A stretch of 64,000 bases of DNA, taken from NCBI GenBank assembly GCA_012845835.1, contig JABAKD010000025.1, positions 14,919,966 to 14,983,965 on the forward strand, in the 5' to 3' direction. The translations under genes were made by a program, and so were the position numbers. Origin of the DNA: Undaria pinnatifida (lineage: Eukaryota; Sar; Phaeophyceae; Laminariales; Alariaceae). The notes under the pieces are model-generated. The model was given only the letters and a program-made list of their open reading frames with translations. It searched no databases and was not told the DNA's origin. Positions 26,301 to 38,300 of this stretch are shown here, in pieces (positions within the stretch are counted from its first letter, which is position 1; every line of letters begins with the position of its first letter).

Positions 26301-29300
26301 AGTTTGTTTTGTGAATATTGATAGTACTTCCGGGTTTACTGGCAGCATAGTGGGAGTACTGCCAGTATACTTTGCACTAGCACTGACACAGTTGTGGCTA
26401 ACCTGTTTTCTATTATTTTTTTTTAGGTGAAAGAGGCCTTGATGCGGTGGCCGCCCCTTCTCACGGTCACCGACGCCGGGCCCCACGCGGTATCTTCGTG
26501 GCTGCAGGGAGGGCTAGGCCTTAGCTCGGACGATGTTGGGAAGATGGTCAAACGAAACCCGTCCATTGTGTGCTGCAGCATCGTGCACAACCTCAGGCCA
26601 AAGCTGAGGTAAGAGAGGTGTGCGTCTTACAGGTCAGATCGGATCGCGGTACGGATTACGCAGGTCAGGTCGGATCACGGTACAGATCGCACCGATCAGA
26701 CCGGATCGCGGTACAGATCACGCAGACCAGATCGGGTCGCGGTACGGAGGACAAAAACCAGATCGGATCGCAGTAAAGCTCACAGATCAGATCGGATCGC
26801 AGTACAGATCACGCAGATCAGGCCGGATTGCGGTACAGATCACCCAGATCAGGTTGGATTGCGGTACACATATCACAGATTAGATCGGAGTGCTGTACAT
26901 ATCACCTAGATCAGATAGGATCGCAGTAAAGATCACACAGATCAGATCGGATCGCGGTACAGATTACACATATCAGATCGGATCGCGGCACAGATCGCAC
27001 ATATCAGATCGGATCGCGGTACAGATCGCACATATCAGATCGGATCGCGGCACATATCGCATAGATCATTGACGCGTTCTATGATAGCGATGCACCCTAA
27101 TTTTCTGAGGTTCATCATTTGAGGAGGTCCATGCCTAAGACCATCTCTTAATAAAGCGTATTCGAAACAGAAAATGAGCTTGATTTTGGGACGACAGCAT
27201 CAAAACGGCAGAATCCGATCGACAATCCTTATAATGAATCCCGAATTTACAGATTGTTTTTGAACGAAGTTCTCGGCGAAAACAATCAACAACGGCGATC
27301 GCCCGACCACGGACATACTCCCACGAATTCGCCGCCCCACAGCACCTCAGCGCACACGCAGATGAAGCTTTGTAGGTGGGGCGAGGGAAAACATGCCGTG
27401 TGCGCTTCACGCAAGCAGGGTTTCCTCCCCCCTCACTCCCGTCGATCTCGTGTATCAACGACATGTCGCTGACGGCGACTGTCCTCGTCCTCGACGAACA
27501 CAAGTAGCAGTAGTGTGTTCCTCTGTGTTTGGCGAATGCCGCAATCGCGACTGCGACGCGATTGGCGAGGCTCTCGTAGTCTTAGTACGTCTATGATACG
27601 TCTATGATACGTGTTGCGTGCTCACAGCAGGTAGATGTGTCTGATGCGTGTTCTTGTGTCTTGCGCTACTTGACAGCAGTACTAATACTGTTTTGGAGTT
27701 GTTGCCAAGCTTGTTGCATCCCATAACATGTGCAAAGCCAAATCTGGATGCCGTTTTCGGATAGGGATTTCATTTGGAAATTGACCCCCTTTTTCTGTTG
27801 GAGGGCGACCCGAAAACGATACCCAAAAATGGAAGCCTGAAAAATCGCCATTTTCGAGTGTATCGGATAGCCAAACAGGATTTGCCATCCGAAAACGTTC
27901 ATTTTCTGTTTCGGGTGCGCTAGTATAAGAGATGGCATTGCACCAAAAGGCGGCTGTGCTCAAATATTAAAGCGCGACCTGATGAAGAACCCCGTGCCTC
28001 AGGTGCGCAACCAGTGATACTGTCAACACTAGATCTGTGAGTCGGCCACGACTTAGTTACTTGTTGGACTACGGTGACAGTCGTTTTTCCGCAGGCGCCG
28101 ACAATCCGCCTCATTGGGTTTCCACATCTACAGGAAGGATTGTGTAGTGCGGGATGCGGTTTTATTTGCGTCGCGGGGGCCCCCTCGGCCGGTGGGGGCT
28201 GATTTGGCTCGCTCCCCTCTCCTGACTTATCCCTTTTGGGACTTGCTTGATTGTATCTTGACTATAGCAGAGGGAAACATTGACGAATAATACTATCGAT
28301 TGCAGCATCGTTCACACGAAGCACCCCGGCCTGCTAGATTAAGTGACGAATGTTTTACTGTTAAATTCCAACGCAAGGGCCCTTTTAAGACACACGGATA
28401 GCTTGCGCTGCCGTGTGCTGCGTTCTGGCATCATGATAGCAACGCGCTTATACTTTGTTTTCCCCGAAGGTGTGAAGAGTGGTCAAGTCGGCTGACCACC
28501 AGTTGGTTCCGCCAGTCGACTTGCCGACCATCGTCTCTTAGTTGGCTAACGGCACCTAACGATTAGTTTTTGGCCGTGAAATCCTCCCGACTTACACCTA
28601 TAGCGATTTCCAACCTCTGTTGGGTTGGGAAAAATGTCAACTACAGTAGTATTGCCGACGAATGTTATCAACCCAGAGCCACCCCACCCACGTTGGAAAC
28701 AATGTACGAATACAGTATTCAAACCGCCTAATGGCGTTAATGCCGAAAGTCAACGAACCCACGAAAAACAAAAGTTGTCAAAAAAAGAAAAGGTAGAGAA
28801 ATGTAGTTCTTCACCGATTTTTCGTGGGTTCGGTTGGCCTAGGATTGTGACTTTTGACTGTTTCAACACCCTTAGTAGCATGATATGTTTTCCTTCTCAA
28901 CTGTTACGAAACCAAAGTTCGCTCATCGCAAGCACCAGAGCTGTGAGTCGGCAGGATTTTACGACTATTAACTAACCGGTAGGTGCTGCTAGCCGACCAA
29001 GTAACTTCACTCGGTTACTCGGCTGGCGAAACCAGCTGATGGTCAATCGACTTGGCGCTTTAAATCAGGAGGGCGAAGCGATAATGCAATTAACCCCCCG
29101 GCTCCACCCCAAACGAAGAAACGACCTCCGCATTAAGCAATCCTTACTATGGGTATGGAAACCGAATAAGTCGGATAGTCCGCACCTCCAAAAAACGAAT
29201 AACAAATTAGTCCGACTAGTAACTAGTTGGTGACTCAAGTAAGTGCCGATTCACAGCTCTAGCGAACCCCCTAGTTCTTCTGTCGAGGAGTCTCGTCGCC

Positions 29301-32300
29301 CAGCAGGGTTTTTACCGAAAAGTACTGCTCTCTTCGTAGCAAGGGGCGCGCTCGGCGGTGTTTCTTTAGACCTGCGTGGAGTGTTCATAGCAACGGGTTA
29401 ATGAAAAAAGCATGGTAAAAACAAACGCCACAATAAGAGAACAAAGAGTACGGCAAGATAATGCTGCAGGGAGGGCTTGACCTTAGGCCGGACAGTGTTC
29501 GGAAGATGGTATAATTGAGTTAGATTGGCAAAACATGTATATGCGAATACGTGGAAGTGTGGTGAGCTTAAGCTTTATTTGTCCCCATTCCGCCGAAGGA
29601 TACCGAAGTTAGGAATATTGAAAGACGAGTATAACCGGTCGATAGTGTGCGTCGTTTTACAAGCCTCAGGCGGACGCTAAAGTAAGAGGATGCAACAAAC
29701 GTGGGATAATTGAGGTAAGATCGGATCAGATCGGATCAGATCAGATCGCTGTGCAGATCGTATCACTCTACAGATCGTGTTGGCGCGATAGTTATCACGG
29801 ACCCGCATCCTTGGTAGAAGCGTCCACGCCGCTGATATACAGAACGTTACTTTTCCTTGCATTTTACAGCGGTTGAGTAATCTACCGGGCGTGGTCGTTT
29901 TATCATGTGTGTGACCCGGGTATGTAAGTAGATGGGAATCTGATGTGGTACCATCGGCGTGGCCTGTTAGCTGTGAGCTCCTATCCCAACTCCCTGCACG
30001 TCGGGCAGATAATCGATCGGAACTTCATGGTCTAGATATTTCGGGAAGATCTGTATGGTTTAGCTCATGTCTCCGGGTGGGAGCCGTACGATCTGCCACG
30101 ATCTAGCACTTGCTAAAGGGGTTGGATCTGTCCTCTACATACACAGATTCTGCAGAAAATCTCATGAGGGCAGCAGCTATAGGATGCACGACACAGGCTA
30201 CGGAAGGGGGGGCAATTTTGGGACGTTTTTGTTTTTGCAGTCACTCGGGGCCACTCGCGCGAAGTTACCCCCCTCTATTCTTTTCGGAGCTAAAGATTTC
30301 GTGAACACTGTTCAATTTCGCACTTTGAACCCGCGCAATGGCATGATAAGCTATTCTGCGGCGGGAAGAGCGCCTAAAGTCTATTCCACCGTAAAGTACG
30401 GAGAGCTTGGTGCAATTGGCTCGAACCCTGTCATGAAACGAGGGTATGATACTACATTAGTGTATGTAGCCTTGGTCCGGCTGTAGATGATCTACAGCAG
30501 ATCGTGCAGATGATCTACATGGCATAGATTATGTAGATCGTGTAGATGATGTATCAATAGATCGTGATCTGTCGAGTTGTGGCAATTTCAATCGACGCCC
30601 AGGTGGCTTCAGAAGGAGCTGGGGCTGTCGAGGCCTCAATCGATTCGGCTGCTCGTTCGGTGCCCCGCGATTTTCTCTCACAGCATCGACGACAACATGG
30701 TCCCGAAGGTGAATCGCTGGTTTCTGTTTTTTCCTCTAGAGGGTGGCTTCACGAAATATGTAGGTGGAGCCAGCCTGCTCTGAAGGCGAGTCAGCAATCA
30801 TCTACGAGGGCACGATATTGGGGGAACTAACGAACATGCTGTCGCCCACGTTTTCTTTCAGGATTAGTAGAACGATGGTTTTGGGCTCGAAGGCCGAAGA
30901 AAGCTCGGCTTACGCCTATTTCCTCATTCCTGGTGCATGGCCACGACTCGCATGAGCTTGTTGGTCCGGTGAAGAAATTCCGGCACTTGTTTTTTATATA
31001 TGACGGACGGTAGTGGGACCATATTACGGTTTCACAGTGTTCGTACATGGTTGGCTTCTTGCATGTCGGGTACGCGTGTTTAGTTTCGACATTGCAAGTA
31101 CTACTGTATCGGTTGTCGTTGTGGTTCTGTTTTGTTTTTTGGGGGAAGTCGCTATGTGATTTTTTTAGTGGTTGTACTAATCGACGGTTGTTTGTAGCGG
31201 TGCGGTGCTCTGTTTGTTCGTTTTTAGTTTACTTTTTTTCGTGGCGTGGCATGCATATAATTCCAACACATGCTGGTGAAATTGAGTTCGGCCTCCATTG
31301 TGACTTAGGGTCAAGGAGATCTTGTGTTTGAGATGTCTCTTTTTTGGGGGGGTGGTTTGTGGGTCAAAGTCATCACGCAGAGTTGTGATTATGAACCGGT
31401 AATTCAGGACCAATGCGATTTTGTTTTGTGGTGGAATTACGTATGTGCGGTTGTCGCAACCAAGCTCCGGTTGATTTACCAGTCGCCGACTATTATTTAG
31501 TTGGTTAGGTGCGTACTTTTCTTGGTGGTGGTTTGCGGGTCAAGCTCTCGTTGCAGAGCTGTGATTATGAGCAGGTATTTCGGGAGTATTGTGTCTTGTT
31601 TTGTGGTGGAAGTCTGTACGGTCGGTTATCGCAACCAAGCTCCCGCGGATTTACCAGTCGCCCACTAGTTTTTAGTTGGCTAGGTAAGTACTACAGAGGT
31701 CCATGTTAGTAGGACGAAATGCCAACCAAGAAGGGGGTGGAGGACGACGTCCCAGCTTGTCATTGTAGTTTTTGTTGCAGATTGTGTGGTTGTCTGGTTC
31801 ATATGCTACAGAGGCTCACACGAACACAGTTGCCACATAAGAAAACTCGAAAAAAAAGGTGGAGAGTCCCCTTGTCTTGTATTCCATGTCGCCCTATCAA
31901 CGACGAATGTCCGTAGCGTAGTGCGATTGGTTCCTTGCAGCACTTTTTTTTGTACTTCTGCGTTTTTTTTTCATGTGGCTGGTGGTGATTCGGCTCGGAA
32001 TTTGGTCTTATATCGAGAAAGACTGAAGTTTTTTTTTTCTTTTTTGGATCTTTGCGGGTTTTGTAATGTCTCTGGTGATAGTTTTGGCTCGGAGTGTGTG
32101 GCCTTGTGTCGAGAAAGACAGAAGTTAGACACGTGGTACGGTAAAGATGCCCCCTTTTGTTTGCCTGAGATGTCTCGGTTGAAGAGGTCTATACCCCGCC
32201 CACAAGTTGGTTTTGAAAAACAATGACGGTGCACCCCGATGAGACATCCCACGCATGGTCTAGGTATACAAGAAAAAAAAAATGCTGAACAAGCATGACA

Positions 32301-35300
32301 CATTCCGACAATTTTTTTACTAAAAAGCCCCCGTCATTTGAACAACAGTTGTTTTTTTCGCCGAGAAAACGCTACCTCTATCGTAGCGCGCGTCGTTAGT
32401 TAGTTAGGTAGTTAGGTAGTTAGTTAGTTCGTTAGTTAGTTAGTAAGTTAGCTGGTTGGTTGTTTGGTTGCGGCTTACTGCGCCACTTTAGACGCGCGGT
32501 GCGGTATAGAGTGGTCGCACTTTTTTTTTTGGCCGAAATATATACCTGGTATATTTTTTTCTGAATGACGGCGGCTTTTTTACCCTCGAATCGTCGAATG
32601 TATCAAAATCTTGTTTGTTCGCCACTAGTTTCGTTGGATACGTAGTCCATGGGATATTGTCGTTGGGTTATGCGTAGATTTTTTTCTCAGAACCGTGTTT
32701 TGGGTGATTTCCTTTTATTTTCTTGCTCATCCCTTTTATTGTCTTCTCACTTTTCTGTTCTCCTTCTCCCTCCCTCCCTCCCTAGACGTAACTCAGATCC
32801 GGGGTCACTAAGCGGGCTTTTTTTTTTTTTTTTTTTTTCACACACATCTGCTTCCGGCTTCTGGACAAGCCGTGGTCACCGGTGTCGTCCCTCCCCCCCC
32901 CCCGGTTCTTGCCTTCAATTTTTATCCCGCATAGGGTTCAGCAATCCCGATTTATTCATCGAGTGTTGCTAACTCACGCTCTCGCGCTTTCCGCAAGTCA
33001 ATTTGTGCACAAGAAAAAGTTCCCACGAATTTACGCGAGTATGCACTCGGGAGGATTCGAAACACGAAACTGGCCTATACCAGGCTCGAGGATAACCTGG
33101 TACGCCACCGGGGCGACCGGACCGGGCTCTACCCCGCCCCCGGCCCTCCATCCCCATTACGGTACGCGCGTTCGTTTTTTTTGCGGGAAGACTCCAGCTA
33201 TTTCTTCCCTCGTCGACTTTCACCGAATCACGTATTGTCTATAGCCCCCCAATCGAGGACCATCAGCAAAAAATGGGCGGCCACCGCTGTAGCATAGGTG
33301 GTTATAACTACCCCTACGCTCCTGGCAACTCCCAGCCCTATCCGGTAGCATAGCGCAGCGCGCTTGAAGCCCAAGATTGTGCATTAAGCAACTCAAACGG
33401 CGTTTTGCCGGGGCCCCAGGTGGAGTGGCTGACGGAGACGCTGGGCTTCACGAGGGATCAGGCGGCTAGGGCAGTTTACGCCAATCCCGGCGTGCTGCTC
33501 AGCAGCATTGAGGGAAGCATGATGCCGAAGATCCGTTGGCTGGTGGACGCTCTGCAGATGGACGACGAAATGGTTTTCGACATGATTCGCAGGCGAGTGG
33601 TGTCGTGAGTCGAAATGGTGTTGGACAGGATTACCAGTGTAAGGAGGCGTGCTACGGTCGAGGTGTTAAAGTATACCAGAAACCACTTTTTGGCGAAGTT
33701 CTTTTTCTGAATGACGGGGCTTCTCAACCCGAAATCGTCGGGATGAATGTCATCAATTATTGTTTTCTGCAAAATGAATGTTTTGTACGAGGTATACCTA
33801 CTGTAGGCCATGGGTTTTGACCATCGTCATGTTGCCCTTACAGTTTGCGGCAAAAACAATTCTGTTTTGGGGTGATTTATAGAGCTCTTGCAAGCGATTA
33901 GGCAAAAAGATTAGGCAAAAAAAAAAGATCGGTTCACCTCGGCCTTAGAATGTGGCAAATGGTGGCGGTGGGGCTGCGAGTTGCCTGGACTTGGCGACCA
34001 CAGGAGATAACCCGACGCCGAAACAGCAATGGTTGTCCTTGAGTCGTTGCAATAGTGGTTGGGCGGTCAGAGCAGGGGTTGGAAGGTTGCCCGGGCAGAG
34101 TCCAAAGAATGCCTGTTTGTTCGTCTTTTTTTTCTTTTTAACGTTTTCGTTTTTTTATTTATTTTATTTTTGTCATCGTTAACATTTTTGAAACTTGTTC
34201 TCTTTTTTTTCAAGCAGGTTTCCGACGTTCTTTACCCTCAGCTCTGAGGAAAATTTGGCCCCGAAACTGCAATGGTTGGCCGCCCACGCTTCGAGCGACG
34301 CCGTTCGGCACGTGCTGTTCCGACAACCTTCCCTGCTCGGGTACAGCGCTCAGGGAAACCTCGCACCGAAGGTACGTCCATCACGCAGCTCACGATCCAG
34401 ATCATGTCATGAGTTTGATAGTCTCGCCATCTGCTGCGGAGCCATCTCACGGTAAGCGTGCAGCAGATTGTAAGAAGATTCTGGGCTTCTAAATGGAGGA
34501 GCTCGATATCAACACCATCATCCATCATCCATCATCCATCATAGCCCGAACCGTGACTTCGAAGGCATTCAATCGCGCGACCCTAAGCAAAAATACGTTA
34601 ACCATGAATACTTAGTATATATATACTCGTAGCGGTATCAGACTAACCGGTAGTTACTCGCTTGAGGAGCCCAACCGGGCCGGTATACGTTTTTTTGGCA
34701 CAAAAAGTGCAACCCGTACAGTTAGCACCGTGAGAGGGATGACCCTCCAGATGCAGATTATCTCTCGCTCTGCTGTATCTGGTAGTTCGTGGTGATCTTA
34801 TACACGCCGTTCGAGATGTTGCGCGGGATATGTATCCTGTATCGTACAGATCTGACAACCTTACGTGCTCGGGTGCAGTGCTCAGGGGAACCTTGCGCCG
34901 GGGGTGTGTACAGCGGGAAGATCACGGTGTTGGTCACGCTCTTGATCATCTCACCATCTATCACGGAGTATGTGTTTGGGTATTGATCATATACACGTGA
35001 TAATCTTTTGTGGCATGACTTGTTTGCGCAAGCTGTCTATCGTGGGGACCCAGTGGCCTTACCTGTTCTTGTGCAGAGCACAGGGGAGCCTTCGCGCCCA
35101 GTGTGTCACACGCATTCGAGTTATCACGATCTAGATATCACGATCTAGATCGTTTTGACGTTCTAAATAAATATCTGGATCGTCAACATCATCTCGCAAT
35201 GTACATAAACCAGATCCGGTATCTGCCGTTATGTCAAGCTGTGCAAGGTCTGCATCGTACAGATCCTACCTGCTTCCCTGCCAGGGTACAGGGCCCAGGG

Positions 35301-38300
35301 GGACCTTACACTTACGGTATCACACATGACGCAGATCGTGATCTAGATCATCCCACGACTTGAGATCCTGTTACGGTCGAGGTCATGTAGATCCTATACC
35401 GGCCGTAAGTGGTTTTCTGCCTTGGTGTGCACTGTCGACCATTTTGTTCAAGCTGGGCCAAGTAGTCAACACTACTGACGAACTCATCCACGATCTGTTG
35501 GTTGGTCCCGGATACCGACGGACAACACACAAGATCGGACACTTTCAGAGTACCCGAGCGAGTAGGATACTGGCAAACGGCCAAGGTGACAAGACTCGTG
35601 GCGGGACGAAGTTAGCGTACAGTTCCGGTCCTCGGACAAGAAACCGAAGCATTGGCTTACTTTTTTTTTTCTTGGTAGTGGCTCGGAGTTACTCGCGCCT
35701 GTGACCCACCGTGTTCGTTTTTTTTTTTGGCTGTGATGGCGAAGAAGCAGATACTTGATTTCTCGTTTCCCTCCGTCGGGATGAAAGACGAGGTGCGGTG
35801 TTTTAAGCGTTTTCGTATTTTTGTTTTTGTTTTTTGCTTTCTCTCGATTCGATTCCGGAGTGGAATGGTAAGCTGCGCCGCGCGGAGAACAACATCGCCT
35901 CAAGTATTCTGTCAGTGAGGTACACAGGCGCTCGCGCATGTGACCCAAACCCGTGGAGCAAGCAGGGGGGTATGATACTGCAGTACAACACCGTAGCTTT
36001 GGTCCTAAGCTAACATGTGGATAGGACGCGTAGGTTCACCAATCATTGTTGTTTTAGCCCTGCAAAGGGTGGTGGCTTGATAAAACAATGGTTGTTATAC
36101 CTCACCCGAAGCACTGGTTTTGTTTTCGTTAGTAAGAAGCTGAGAGCGCAACCCGAGATGGCGAACGCCATGGCCTAGGCATGACGTACAATAGTATTGC
36201 AAGGAAAATAAACTATCACATTACATTCCGACGCACCCTTAGGTTAGGAAGCACCCCACCGAATGAGAAATATTTATTTCCACAAAAAAGTGATGCTACC
36301 TCTCTATCGTAGCACGTGCTCTCAAGTATCATCTTGTTTGTATAGACTATAGGGGTATATCGTAATACACCTGGTAGTCTACACGAGTATCCGTTACTTC
36401 TTCTTAGTTGTCTCTGGATCTGTTTTCTCCTTTTTTCTATTATGGTTGTGTTTTGTCGACTGCGCAGGTGCAGTGGCTGCAGGACAGGCTGGGCATGTCC
36501 GAAGAGGACGCGTGGAGGTTCATCGGCAGGTTCGACAGCTCACGATCTAGATCGTATATATCGTATAGATCATTTAGATAATGTAAATACTATAGATAAC
36601 ATAGATCATGTAGATCATGTAGATCATATAGAGATCATGTAGATCATATAGATGATGTAGACCATACAGATCATATCGATAATGTAGATGTTGTAGATAG
36701 ATCATATGGATCATATAGATCGTAGAACTGTCGTAATGAAATGTGGTGCAGCATCTGTGACACGTGCTACGATACAGGTAGCACGTCTTGGCCAAAAATC
36801 ACTTTTCTGGGTGATCGTGCTCCCTAACCCCAAATCATGGGAATGTCATTAGTACTTTGGACCTTTTTTGTTCATCGGGTTGCACTTTCGGCTTCACCAA
36901 TTGGAAAGAACCATTTTGATCACACCTTGGACAGATCACCATCTAGATGATCTGTATCGGCTAGAACACACACGCTGCGATAGGGGTGAAGTGTTTTTTT
37001 TTTTCTGAGACTCCTTGCCTGAGTAGCTCTGTTCTTCGCCCGCAAATCCGATTTTTTCAGTAGACGGAAAGTTCCTTCGCGATGAGCAAACCCATGGCCT
37101 AGGTATGCAAAAACATCAGATCTGCGAAAAAAAAGAAACGACCGTCCCACGATTTGGGGTTAAGGAGCCCTGTTACTCAGAACCAAAATTTCCCAAAACT
37201 GCTACCTCTGTCGTACCACGTGTCTCTTCAGGTCAGATCCTCATTTCATGGTGTACGTATTATCGTAAGACGCCTCTTTATGCTCCACACTCGCACACTC
37301 ACACACCCACACCGCCACACCGCTTTGCCTACAGACATGCCGGTTCGACCGCATGACCTTGTATTGCGCGCTCTCAAATTGGGGTACCACGCTATATCGA
37401 AACGTTCTGTACGACACCCAACGCTGTCCTTGAGTACTACAAGCCCCGACGCCCAGATTTTTCCAACTTACCGGTGTTTGGACACCAGGATTGCCATATC
37501 TCCAGAGCAACCATGGGTCAAGGTGCATCAACTTTTGTTCGATCACACTTACGTAGTTAAGCATATGCCCCGAGGCCCAGATTTTGTCAACTCACCCTTG
37601 GAGGACGGTAGTTGGACGCCTGCTGCCGCGCTGAAAACACCCGAAGCCGCATGCAGTAAGTGCAAGGGTATAGTAGCACTTTTTGGCTACGTTTTGTTTT
37701 GTAAATGACGGCTCTCCTCATAACCCAAATTCGGCGGAATGTCGTTCTTGTTAAGCAAAAAAATAATAAGCGTTTTTGTTTTGTTTTGTTAATGATGCCC
37801 CAGGCGTTGAGTCTGGTCATGTAATCATACGTTCAGTTTGCTCCACAATCAGCATTTGAGTGAGCTATACCGTATACTACTATTTCATACTCATAGTGTA
37901 TACTGTGTACTAGTAGCATATAGAGCTCTTCAAGTGAGAGGGACCTCTGAAAATAGATGGTGCGCACGTATACCGCAGCATGTGTCTCGGACATACCGTA
38001 CCATGTCTTTTACCGGAGCTTTCGCGGGCCGGGGGAATTTCTGGCGGGTCGGGTCGGGCCAGGGTGATCCGACCCGACCCGTGGGAGATTTACAAGCCTG
38101 CTTACACGTCACGACCCGACCCGTGATGTTTCAAATACCTCTCGACCCCACCCGAGTTGACCCGCGAGAGGTTGGATTCTTCCTGACCAGACCCGCCTGT
38201 ACGGTCATGGCTCATGAAAAGCTTTGGCTCTTACGGCCTTCCTACTTCTGGGGATGCCATCTTCTTTTTCGCGTCGATTGGTTTAGTCTCTTCCAGATTG

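Noticed and set aside
25444-26301. 285-residue minus-strand open frame
   Set aside because: It runs antisense through the exon 3 relic, G-rich tracts and a full SINE; it is a chance frame across repeats.
26637-27066. CRISPR-like array of 31-bp repeats
   Set aside because: Units are directly adjacent with no spacers and lie in a eukaryotic intron; it is a tandem satellite.
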